DNA of 64,000 nt from Bacillota bacterium. GTDB lineage: Bacteria; Bacillota; Clostridia; Lachnospirales; Lachnospiraceae. The stretch covers positions 1 through 64,000 of the forward strand of contig JAEZTJ010000093.1 of assembly GCA_023421505.1 (NCBI GenBank), read 5' to 3'. Below, one piece after another: positions 44,682 to 52,276 of the stretch (the stretch's first letter is position 1; each line of letters starts with the position of its first letter). Position numbers and translations under genes: made by a program. Under the pieces are notes generated by a model. That model was given only the letters and a program-made list of their open reading frames with translations, had not been told where the DNA came from and did not search any database.

Positions 44682-44715
44682 TGAGCAGTGATATAATCAA
44701 CAATATCATTGCTCA
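44682..44715 (+). promoter_or_regulatory. Hairpin directly before the ribosome site of the AraC gene
   Basis: A 13 bp stem with one G-T pair (44682-44694 / 44703-44715, 8 nt loop) ends immediately before GGAGG of the next gene. Without a T-tract it is not a good terminator. It could protect the upstream mRNA end or be an operator. Confidence 0.5.
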
Positions 44716-44726
44716 GGAGGTACAGT

Positions 44727-45638
44727 ATGACTGCTTACTTTACAGAAGGAAAGCAATTTCATCAGGGCTTACAGTTTCCTATCTACCATACAAGTGAAAA
44801 TTGTTTCGCAGATGGTATAAATAAGAGGGATCATTATAGATTAATTTTTGTAAACTCTGGTACTGGACTGCTTACACTTAATAATAGGAAGCAAATTATC
44901 GTAGCTCCGTCTGTCATCTGCCTGAATGAGACAGATAATTATTTTTTGGAATCTGAAGTATCACTTCAGTGTACTGCTATCCTCTTTCATCCACAAATTA
45001 TCAATCAACATTTCGATTTTTCTCTTCTAAAATCATCTGATCATCAGTTATCTGCAAATGACATACATGATTTATACTGGTTAAACCCCTTTTTAAGAAG
45101 AACAAATGCATTTTTAGGTCAGCTGCATCTTGGACCGGGCAATGCGCATAGAATCAGTAGCATTATTGACAATATGAAGGATGCCCTAGATCTTCAAAAA
45201 GATTATGATTGGCCCTGCAGAAGCAGAACTTATCTAATAGAAATGCTTTTTTTGTTATCGAGATTATTAATTATCGATGAAACCTTCGAAAGCTTAGAGC
45301 TTGATAAAGATCCTGGTGAAATCAAAGAGATAATTTTGTATTTGTACACAAATTATATGAATAAAATAACCATACAGGAGCTTACAGATAGATTTCATAT
45401 CAACAGAACCTCGTTAGCAGAAAGATTTAGTGAGGTTACAGGTTATCCTGTGATGGAGTACCTTATTAGGTTAAGACTGTATTTAGCATCAAAAATGCTC
45501 AAAGAAACTCGATTACCTGTTTCAGAGATTATTGAGAGAGTTGGCTTTTCTGATATAACACACTTTGGAAGGATGTTCAAAAAAAGCTTTGGCTATTCTC
45601 CTTCTGAGTATAGATCTATCCATTGTACAATGCTGTAA
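44727..45638 (+). CDS. AraC-family regulator with cupin-like sensor domain
   Basis: A 303-residue regulator. The N-terminal arm/cupin-type region (about 1-150; HYRLIFVNSGTGLLTLNNRK) precedes a C-terminal AraC double helix-turn-helix (about 200-300; ending GFSDITHFGRMFKKSFGYSPSEYR). The ATG at 44727 has AGGAGG upstream. Its position directly after the secreted DJ-1 gene suggests it may be linked to it, but it could equally be independent. Confidence 0.9.
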   Translation: MTAYFTEGKQFHQGLQFPIYHTSENCFADGINKRDHYRLIFVNSGTGLLTLNNRKQIIVAPSVICLNETDNYFLESEVSLQCTAILFHPQIINQHFDFSLLKSSDHQLSANDIHDLYWLNPFLRRTNAFLGQLHLGPGNAHRISSIIDNMKDALDLQKDYDWPCRSRTYLIEMLFLLSRLLIIDETFESLELDKDPGEIKEIILYLYTNYMNKITIQELTDRFHINRTSLAERFSEVTGYPVMEYLIRLRLYLASKMLKETRLPVSEIIERVGFSDITHFGRMFKKSFGYSPSEYRSIHCTML

Positions 45639-45729
45639 AGTTATTTATCATTATAGCCTGCCAAACTTTTTCAAATTAATATAACGCAAGTCTGCACATG
45701 AATAATTTATTGTTTCATTCCTTTTATAT

Positions 45730-46206
45730 CTAATAAGCTTCGATGAGACGGCCACCCAATTTAAAAAACAACCGCAGCAATACCATCGTCACTATTACTA
45801 TAATAGCCGATATAAGGAATAGCTTATATAGTATTAACCCATTATTAACATTTCTAATTATAACTACCATCCCAATAGGTAAATTCAGCAAAAGACCTGT
45901 CAACGTTCCGGGAGCATACTTTCTTAAAATGATTGTTGCCAGTAAATGCGGAAAAATTGTATTAAGACACATCATCAGCAAAAATCCTGTATAGATATAT
46001 CCTATCGCTGATAATGGTTGCCCATACATTAGAAATAGAAATGTAAGCAAATAACCACATGTTGTTATAGCAATTAGCGCAAAATGAAACTCATTATTAG
46101 TAATTCTAGGATGATATTTTTCTATATGCTTTGACCATCTAGGCAGCCATATCCCTTCCTCAATATTATGTAATGTAAATGCTAAGACAAATAATATTTC
46201 TAACAT
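45730..46206 (-). CDS. HXXEE-domain membrane protein
   Basis: A 158-residue protein with four or five membrane helices. The N-terminal helix carries the family's HNIEE motif (LHNIEEGIWLPRW), which defines the HXXEE domain; a second conserved His/Glu set follows (EFHFALIAI). The biochemical role of this family is unknown. I start it at the ATG at 46206, with AAAAGGG upstream. It diverges from a TetR-type gene with a palindromic operator between them, so it is the likely regulated target. Confidence 0.85.
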   Translation of the reverse strand: MLEILFVLAFTLHNIEEGIWLPRWSKHIEKYHPRITNNEFHFALIAITTCGYLLTFLFLMYGQPLSAIGYIYTGFLLMMCLNTIFPHLLATIILRKYAPGTLTGLLLNLPIGMVVIIRNVNNGLILYKLFLISAIIVIVTMVLLRLFFKLGGRLIEAY

Positions 46207-46289
46207 AATCAAACCCTTTTATAGTAACGAATAGTAAACTCGTCCTATTATCCTTTCCTTAGTTCTTACTCTTCTATAAGTGCGCGCTG

Positions 46290-46326
46290 TGACACAGTTG
46301 TGTCATATATGGCTTTATGATATAAT
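46290..46326 (+). promoter_or_regulatory. tetR promoter with perfect palindromic operator
   Basis: TGACACAGTTGTGTCA (46290-46305) is a perfect 16 bp palindrome in the gap between the HXXEE gene and the TetR gene. TTGTGT inside it serves as -35, and TATAAT (46321-46326) as -10 with 16 bp spacing. This is the expected layout for an autorepressing TetR protein. Confidence 0.75.
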
Positions 46327-46399
46327 AAGGATTGATCTAAGTCAATGCCATTATAATAAGTGCTACATAATAGATGTTTTTGTGCCAGAAAGGATAATG

Positions 46400-46951
46400 A
46401 TGAAACATACTAATAATATAATTGCTACGCAATCAGAAAAATGGATTATGGAAGCTCTAATTGATTTAATGAATAAAAAAACTTTTCAGGAAATAACCAT
46501 TAGTGAGCTTGCTTCTCATGCCGATTTAGGCAGGAGAACCTTTTATCGCAATTTTACTTCAAAAGAAGATGTGCTTGAGTCATATCTTAACATAATAACA
46601 AAAGATTTTATTACATATTTAAATACACAGGAGGTTTTAACACCAAAGTACTGTTTACAACAAATATTTATTCTTTGTAAGAATAATCAATCTTTTTTAT
46701 TTGGATTGAATAAAAGTAATATGTTATCTTATCTTCTTGAGAAATGGAATCTTTGTATTCCGATCATCCATGAAATGATGATAAATAAACTGCCCAATTT
46801 CCCCAATCAAGGCAATAAAATCGCCTTGGAATACACGTTAGCATTTAATACAGGCGGCGTCTTTAATATAGTTTCAAAATGGGTTAGTGCCGGAATGAAA
46901 GAATCGCCGGCGGAGTTAACCTACATAGTTTCAAAACTGCTAGTGCTATAG
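46400..46951 (+). CDS. TetR-family regulator (DhaS/YxbF-like)
   Basis: A 183-residue regulator. The N-terminal helix-turn-helix (about 20-60) reads ITISELASHADLGRRTFYRNF, and the C-terminal all-helical domain is of the TetR_C type with a tail GGVFNIVSKWVSAGMKESP typical of the DhaS-like group. Two adjacent ATGs (46397, 46400) follow AAAGGA; the second is better spaced. The longer open frame upstream covers the promoter and operator and is not used. Confidence 0.88.
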   Translation: MKHTNNIIATQSEKWIMEALIDLMNKKTFQEITISELASHADLGRRTFYRNFTSKEDVLESYLNIITKDFITYLNTQEVLTPKYCLQQIFILCKNNQSFLFGLNKSNMLSYLLEKWNLCIPIIHEMMINKLPNFPNQGNKIALEYTLAFNTGGVFNIVSKWVSAGMKESPAELTYIVSKLLVL

Positions 46952-47035
46952 TGGTTCTCCGGTGAATAATTGCTAATACCCATACCAGTGGAAAATTCTC
47001 AACACAAATCGCACCACCCTCAATGATAACTATGC

Positions 47036-47914
47036 TTATCGATACTCAATTATAAACTTTGAAGTTTCATGGCCAAAAATTTTTTTAATATTAGGATACT
47101 TTTTTGTAAATTCAATAATTTTTAAGAAGCTCTCTCTACCTTCCGCCATATTAATTGAATTTTTTCCTGTCTCCGTTTCTAGCTCAAAACCTTTTTTTGA
47201 AATACATGCGTCTCCAGTAATTAATGTCTGCACCTCCTCTCCATTGATTAAGTAGGAAACATGTCCCTTTGTATGTCCAGGTGTGGAAAATGCCCAGAAG
47301 GAACCATCCCCAAAAACATCTATGCAATTACCTAATACTGGCATTTTTTGACCCAATGAGAAGTCAAGTTTTTGCAAATCAAGCTTATTTTTAAAGAAAT
47401 TGGAATAAATGAATGGGAAATAATTAATTTCCTGTTCACCTCCTCCGAATATATAAGGTATATTATCTGGTAAAGCAGGAACACCCGCCGCATGTTCGTG
47501 AAAATGTGTCAAAAATACACCTTTTATATTAATCAACTCTTCTTTCATCTGTCTTTCAATACCATCTAAATTCTTTTCCTGTAGGTATCGTTTTCGAAAA
47601 TAGAATCTTTTTAATAATCCCTTAAATGTTCCTCCTGAACTATCCTTAAAGGAGGCATCAAATCCGGTATCAATTAAGTAATTACCATATTTTTGGTGAC
47701 TGATAACATGTACTAATACAGGCATAATAACCGTAGAATCTTTCAAATGATTAGCATTAGTATTATTTAGATTTATTATCCTCGATACTTTACTTATTAT
47801 TGTCCCTGTATTGAGCGTCTTAATTTTTATTGATTGTGGATTTTTTAAAACAGTATCCCAATCTCTAAATTCTGATTTTTGTACATTAAAATTTTTAATA
47901 TACTTATTTTTCAT
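47036..47914 (-). CDS. MBL-fold metallo-hydrolase with atypical metal motif
   Basis: A 292-residue metallo-beta-lactamase-fold protein related in layout to lactonase-type members: LVHVISHQKYGNYLIDTGFD, then the metal motif, LITGDAC (Asp ligand), FSTPGHTKGHVSYLI and a final FGHETSKF. The canonical HxHxDH is replaced by HFHEHAAG (H137, H139, E140, H141), which lacks one residue and the Asp. It lies 92 bp after a ferredoxin-flavodoxin gene and may be co-transcribed with it. The substrate is unknown. Confidence 0.85.
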   Translation of the reverse strand: MKNKYIKNFNVQKSEFRDWDTVLKNPQSIKIKTLNTGTIISKVSRIINLNNTNANHLKDSTVIMPVLVHVISHQKYGNYLIDTGFDASFKDSSGGTFKGLLKRFYFRKRYLQEKNLDGIERQMKEELINIKGVFLTHFHEHAAGVPALPDNIPYIFGGGEQEINYFPFIYSNFFKNKLDLQKLDFSLGQKMPVLGNCIDVFGDGSFWAFSTPGHTKGHVSYLINGEEVQTLITGDACISKKGFELETETGKNSINMAEGRESFLKIIEFTKKYPNIKKIFGHETSKFIIEYR

Positions 47915-48006
47915 TCAAATTCTCCTTGGTTTATATGCAATAATAAAAATTATTTTGATATTAATTAAAGATTTAATACTAGGTCCGCGAATTACCTATA
48001 CAAATC

Positions 48007-48807
48007 TCATCTATGAAATTCAGAGATATCATTTATAGAAATTCTCGGATGATAATATCTTGCTGTATTTATGTATTTGCCTTTATATTGTATCGCTTGT
48101 TTAGGGCAATATTGCATACATGCCATACACCGTTGACAGTTATGCGCAAATTCCGGCTTATTATTAACAAGCCGAATATTTTGCACAGGGCATACTTTTA
48201 TACATACACCACATCCATTGCATCTACCTCCTGCATTAAAATCTCTGTCCCAAGGTCTAGTATTCTGTACGACTTTTTTTGGTGAAACAATATGTGGCAC
48301 GATATACCCAAGCCAACTCCCTTTTTCGACACAGTTCTTTTCTTCTATTATATCTTGGGCAAACTGCTTCATTCTTTCGTCCGATATTTTTATGTTATTA
48401 TTTAGTTTTACGTTATTTGCCTTAATCATTTTGATGTACCATGCAACTATATAATTTGATGCAATAGTTATAGATTTTCCATAATTTAATTCCTTCCCCT
48501 TTTTATTTAGTAATTTACCAAGAATTTGTAATCCAATTCCCGCACTACCCCCTGCTGTTATAATTGAAAAAATATATTGTGCTTTGTCCATCTTAATCTT
48601 CGCTACAAAGTCCTTTACAATCTGAGGTAACTCACCAAAATTACAAGGAAAAATGAATCCAACTCTTTCCTCCTCAACTAATACAACTTCTTGTTGAATA
48701 CATTTGGCTATCGATATAAGTGTTGTCCCTCCTAACTCCTCTGATAGTTTTTTAGCTACTGCTAAAGATGTTCCAGTTCCAGAAAATACAAAAATAACTG
48801 TTTTCAT
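48007..48807 (-). CDS. EFR1-type ferredoxin-flavodoxin protein
   Basis: A 266-residue electron-transfer protein. An N-terminal flavodoxin-like domain (about 1-165) starts VFSGTGTSLAVAKKL. A C-terminal 2[4Fe-4S] domain (about 190-250) has CNGCGVCIKVCP and CQRCMACMQYCP. This is the EFR1 (EF-hand-less ferrodoxin-like) family common in anaerobes. It should shuttle electrons between low-potential donors and an unknown acceptor. AAGGAG precedes the start, and a MITE-like element lies just upstream. Confidence 0.9.
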   Translation of the reverse strand: MKTVIFVFSGTGTSLAVAKKLSEELGGTTLISIAKCIQQEVVLVEEERVGFIFPCNFGELPQIVKDFVAKIKMDKAQYIFSIITAGGSAGIGLQILGKLLNKKGKELNYGKSITIASNYIVAWYIKMIKANNVKLNNNIKISDERMKQFAQDIIEEKNCVEKGSWLGYIVPHIVSPKKVVQNTRPWDRDFNAGGRCNGCGVCIKVCPVQNIRLVNNKPEFAHNCQRCMACMQYCPKQAIQYKGKYINTARYYHPRISINDISEFHR

Positions 48808-48840
48808 TCTACTAATCTCCTTATAAATATATTATTATTT

Positions 48841-48913
48841 AGCCAATTGCGAAACACATCAACTGCAGGTACTGTATACAATTAACAAAACTATATTGTT
48901 TCGCAATTACCTA
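48841..48913. repeat. Short palindromic MITE-like element (copy D)
   Basis: AATTGCGAAAC and GTTTCGCAATT bound a 73 bp element with CTGTATACAATT inside. It is flanked by a 12 bp direct repeat with one mismatch, ATATTATTATTT (48829-48840) and ATATTATCATTT (48914-48925), which supports insertion by transposition. It lies in the promoter region of the EFR1 gene. Confidence 0.85.
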
Positions 48914-48925
48914 ATATTATCATTT

Positions 48926-48985
48926 TGCATTTACAAAACTCATTAATTGTAAATATTGTATATATATTAGATACTAAAGCATGAT
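48926..48985. repeat. One-ended remnant of the palindromic family (copy F)
   Basis: AAACTCATTAATTGTAAATA matches the first part of copy B (AAACTCAGTAATTGCAAGTA), followed by TTGTATA. The other end is not recognisable. It directly follows copy D. Confidence 0.5.
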
Positions 48986-49041
48986 ATTATATCATATCTA
49001 ATCTTCAAACATTTTGATAAATTGTTTGATTAAGTGGTAAT

Positions 49042-49070
49042 AAATAAGTGCCAAGGCCAGGCACTTATTT
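49042..49070 (-). terminator. Terminator of the TetR gene
   Basis: An 11 bp stem (AAATAAGTGCC / GGCACTTATTT, loop AAGGCCA), 20 bp after the tetR stop on the minus strand. The tail is TTATTTATTA-like. Confidence 0.75.
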
Positions 49071-49089
49071 TCATTTTAATCTATATCAT

Positions 49090-49683
49090 TTACAATCTTG
49101 ATTTTATCCCATTAAGCATCAGTTTTATCATAAACTTCAATTGCTCTTGAATATGTGAATATACTTTTTCTCTATCCATATCATCTAAGAAAAGAGGACA
49201 ATTTACATTAAGTACTGCATCTGCTAATGTCATAATCGCTGTAGCAACCTTTCCTGCATCACATGAAATGAATTCGTTTTGGTTAATACCTTCTTGAAGC
49301 ATTTTTTCAATCCGTTCAATATCATCTTTCACTATTTCGGTGTAGACTTCTTTTGTCTCCATTTTTAAATCAGCAGCACTATTCCCAGTCGTCAGAACCA
49401 TTGAGAATTTTTGGCTAAAAACTATTTCCTTATGAATAAATAATAGTATTTTATCATAAGCACAGGTTTGGTTTTCCAAAAGCAGTTCTAGCTCTTGCAT
49501 ATGTTTATTACGATTCATATTTACAACTTCTCTATACAATGTTAATTTATCATTAAAATGATAATATAAGGAAGCTTTATTTAGGTTAACCCTTTGACCA
49601 ATATCTTTCATAGAAGTTTTACTATAACCATATTTTAAAAAGCATTCATAAGCAGCCATTATTATTTCTTGTTTTATTTCCAT
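49090..49683 (-). CDS. TetR-family regulator
   Basis: A 197-residue TetR protein. The helix-turn-helix reads YSKTSMKDIGQRVNLNKASLYYHF (quoted to 20: YSKTSMKDIGQRVNLNKASL) at about 20-45, with a C-terminal helical ligand domain. I start at the ATG at 49683 (MEIKQEII), with AGGAG upstream at usable distance. It lies downstream of, and on the same strand as, the chromate-transporter pair, separated by a 170 bp gap. Confidence 0.88.
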   Translation of the reverse strand: MEIKQEIIMAAYECFLKYGYSKTSMKDIGQRVNLNKASLYYHFNDKLTLYREVVNMNRNKHMQELELLLENQTCAYDKILLFIHKEIVFSQKFSMVLTTGNSAADLKMETKEVYTEIVKDDIERIEKMLQEGINQNEFISCDAGKVATAIMTLADAVLNVNCPLFLDDMDREKVYSHIQEQLKFMIKLMLNGIKSRL

Positions 49684-49852
49684 AATATTCATTCTCCTAT
49701 TCAAACATTATACTATTATGTTCGAATGTTTGTCAAGGACAACCAGAGTGTTGTACTATCTGAAAAAAAAATTAATGGTTATACTCCATACTGTAAAATA
49801 ACGCATCTACTAAAAAAACTATCTCCATGAATTATAATAGTATTAACATTGT

Positions 49853-50416
49853 CTAAAATATAGAGTATAAACATAAACCGATTACCCCAGCTCCACTCAT
49901 TACAATAATTGGGTTTACCTTCCACTTTCTTAGAATAACCAATGCGATCGCGAATATAGCTACTGATACGAAATCGAGATTTTCTATTTGTCTGGATACC
50001 CCTTGTCCATTCCAAAATGATACTATTACCAAAGAAAAACCTGCAGAAGCAATCATTGCAATCACAGCTGGTCTTAGTCCATTTAATATTGCCTGGACTA
50101 TGGATAATCCTCTGAATCTGTAATACATATAGGCTAAAAGAAGGACAATAATGCAGGAAGGTAATATACAGCCCAATGTCGCCATTATTGCACCTGTGAT
50201 TCCTGCTATACGTGTGCCCACAAAAGTAGCTGAATTAATACCAATTGGGCCTGGTGTCATTTGTGATATGGTAATGACATCTGCAAACTCACTCATTGTT
50301 AACCAGCCATTCCTATCAACAACCTGATTTTGGATTAACGGCATAGCAGCATAACCACCACCAAAGCTAAATAATCCGACCTGAAAAAAGCTCAGGAATA
50401 GTTTTAAATAAATCAT
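49853..50416 (-). CDS. Chromate transporter, second half (ChrA short form)
   Basis: A 187-residue inner-membrane protein of the short-chain CHR family. The signature FSFGGGYAAMPLIQ (about 16-29) and ITISQMTPGPIGINSATFVG are present. Short CHR proteins work as a pair of homologous halves in the membrane, exporting chromate or moving related anions. The start overlaps the end of the partner gene by 4 bp (ATGA). Confidence 0.92.
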   Translation of the reverse strand: MIYLKLFLSFFQVGLFSFGGGYAAMPLIQNQVVDRNGWLTMSEFADVITISQMTPGPIGINSATFVGTRIAGITGAIMATLGCILPSCIIVLLLAYMYYRFRGLSIVQAILNGLRPAVIAMIASAGFSLVIVSFWNGQGVSRQIENLDFVSVAIFAIALVILRKWKVNPIIVMSGAGVIGLCLYSIF

Positions 50417-50991
50417 TTTATTTCACCACTCTTTTTTATATGTTCTGAATTAAGCATTCCTGCTACACCGATTAATCCACTAGCTATAATGATAATTATG
50501 ATATTGATATCCAGGATGAAGGAAGCAATAAATGCACCAATCATAACAATAACGGGCAGAGTTTTTCTTTCCTTTACCAGACTAATTACCATACTCATTA
50601 CTACATCAATAATTACAGCAGCAACCCCTGCCTGCATACCTCGAAGCACTAATTTGATTACCAGATTATTGATAAAAGCAGTATATGCAATAGATATGAA
50701 TGATAAAATGATTAAAGGTGGTAATACCGTACCCAAAATTGTTATCAAACTTCCGAAGTAACCAGCTAAACGATATCCAACCAATATTGCTGCATTAACA
50801 GCAATTGCTCCAGGAGTTGACTGAGCAATTGCTGTTAAATCAAGCATTTCTTTTTCATCTATCCAATGAAATTCATTAACAAATTTTTTTCTCATTAGTG
50901 GAATAATAATATAGCCCCCTCCAAAGGTGAAAGCACTTAAATAGAATGTAGAAATAAATAATTTTATATAAAATTTTAAATTTCTCTTCAT
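50413..50991 (-). CDS. Chromate transporter, first half (ChrA short form)
   Basis: A 192-residue CHR-family membrane protein. The signature AFTFGGGYIIIPLMR and LTAIAQSTPGAIAVNAAILVG parallel the partner half. I choose the ATG at 50991 (MKRNLKFY), with GGAGG eight bases upstream; an earlier ATG at 51012 would overlap that site. It is the first gene of the pair. No chromate-response regulator is obvious, although a TetR gene follows. Confidence 0.9.
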   Translation of the reverse strand: MKRNLKFYIKLFISTFYLSAFTFGGGYIIIPLMRKKFVNEFHWIDEKEMLDLTAIAQSTPGAIAVNAAILVGYRLAGYFGSLITILGTVLPPLIILSFISIAYTAFINNLVIKLVLRGMQAGVAAVIIDVVMSMVISLVKERKTLPVIVMIGAFIASFILDINIIIIIIASGLIGVAGMLNSEHIKKSGEIK

Positions 50992-51111
50992 GGTATAAAC
51001 CTCCGAAAGCATAATTATATTACTTGCTTTTTAATAAATAAAAACATATTTTACTATTATAAGCATAACTATTTGCTTATGAAAAGTCCAGGAGATTCCT
51101 ATGACATTAAG

Positions 51112-51430
51112 TCATTTAAAAATATTTGCTTCTTTTATAAATAAAACAGCATTACTTCGGTTGTATCCTATCGCATTTTTAGGACATACATTAACACACT
51201 TACCACATTGAATACAGTCAGGATGACTTAAAATATTTTCCTTGTATTCATAAGGTACTTAAAGGACATTTCTTCTCGGAACGCCTACTTCCCAAGCCAT
51301 CAGCTACTACATACTTCTGTCCTTTATACTCCAAAATTCCATGATTTGTAAATGGTGTTGAATATACTTGAACAATTGATACTTCACTGCTCTTCCTGTA
51401 TACACCCTTCGTCGTATAACAAATTTAAAT
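51112..51430 (-). pseudogene. Decayed 4Fe-4S ferredoxin-type gene
   Basis: On the minus strand the 3' part encodes a good iron-sulfur segment, HPDCIQCGKCVNVCPKNAIG, ending NIFK-stop at 51112. In the same frame just upstream lies WEVGVPRRNVL, then an in-frame TAA before VPYEYKEN. Further upstream the reading continues in another frame (STPFTNHGILEYKGQKYVVA). So at least one stop and one frameshift break it. The parent protein is unidentified. Confidence 0.7.
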
Positions 51431-51474
51431 ATACTATATTAACTACCTAAAATTTTTTTAAATAAATTCTGAAA

Positions 51475-51513
51475 TTAAAAAACCCCATAAACATTGATTA
51501 CTCAATGTTTATG
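51475..51513 (-). terminator. Terminator of the second YesM/YesN operon
   Basis: On the minus strand, a perfect 12 bp stem (CATAAACATTGA / TCAATGTTTATG, 4 nt loop) is followed by GGGGTTTTTTAAT, 25 bp after the response-regulator stop. Confidence 0.92.
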
Positions 51514-51538
51514 AGACCATATATAATACGATAAAAAT

Positions 51539-52276
51539 TTACCGTGAGGTATGCGAGTTGGCATATTCAGAGTAGCTGATGCCAGTATATTTTTTGAAGC
51601 AGCGTCCAAAGTAGTTAGGGTCAGGGATTCCGACATCATTGGCAGTACAGAACATCTTATTGCTTGTTCCGGCTAGCTCAATCGCCCGCTCCATCCGGCA
51701 CTTAATAAGGAATTCGACAAAGCTCTTTCCTGTTTCCTGCTTAAATTTCCGACTAAAATAGCTCGGATTAAACCCAAAATGCTGCGCCACAGAGGTTAAA
51801 TTGATGTTCGAATCTGTAAAATTATCACGTAAATACTGCATTATCTGCTCGATATCAGACGGAGTAATATCCCGTCCAATCTCCTGTGTTCGAGTATTGT
51901 GTATATCCAGATTTTCCTTTATTTTGGTTAACACCTCGGTTACCTCTTGCCGAACAAATGGTTTAAGCATATACTCTACCACTGGCAGACGAACACACTG
52001 ACGTGCATACTCAAAATCATCAAATCCTGTCAAAATGATAATCACCAAGCCTGTATATCGCTCTGTTGCAACCTGTGTAAATTCTATCCCATTCATAAAG
52101 GGCATGGAGATATCAACAAAAACAATGTCCGGCCGCAACTCATCAATAATGTTAATAGCTTCTATACCACTTGCCGCCTCGCCCACCAATTCCATATCAA
52201 GCGATTGCCAATCTATGGATGCCTGTAGCAGCCTACGAGCAGACATCTCGTCGTCAATGATCATAACTCTGTACAT
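51539..52276 (-). CDS. YesN-type response regulator, short form
   Basis: A 245-residue regulator. The receiver domain (about 1-120; D8/D9, phospho-site D55 in DIVFVDISMPFMNG) is joined by a short linker to an AraC-type double helix-turn-helix (about 145-245; ending GIPDPNYFGRCFKKYTGISYSEY). It lacks the long middle region of the 5.4-7.0 kb YesN protein. Its start overlaps the kinase stop as TAATG, giving translational coupling. It is the last gene of the sugar importer operon and presumably controls it. Confidence 0.93.
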   Translation of the reverse strand: MYRVMIIDDEMSARRLLQASIDWQSLDMELVGEAASGIEAINIIDELRPDIVFVDISMPFMNGIEFTQVATERYTGLVIIILTGFDDFEYARQCVRLPVVEYMLKPFVRQEVTEVLTKIKENLDIHNTRTQEIGRDITPSDIEQIMQYLRDNFTDSNINLTSVAQHFGFNPSYFSRKFKQETGKSFVEFLIKCRMERAIELAGTSNKMFCTANDVGIPDPNYFGRCFKKYTGISYSEYANSHTSR

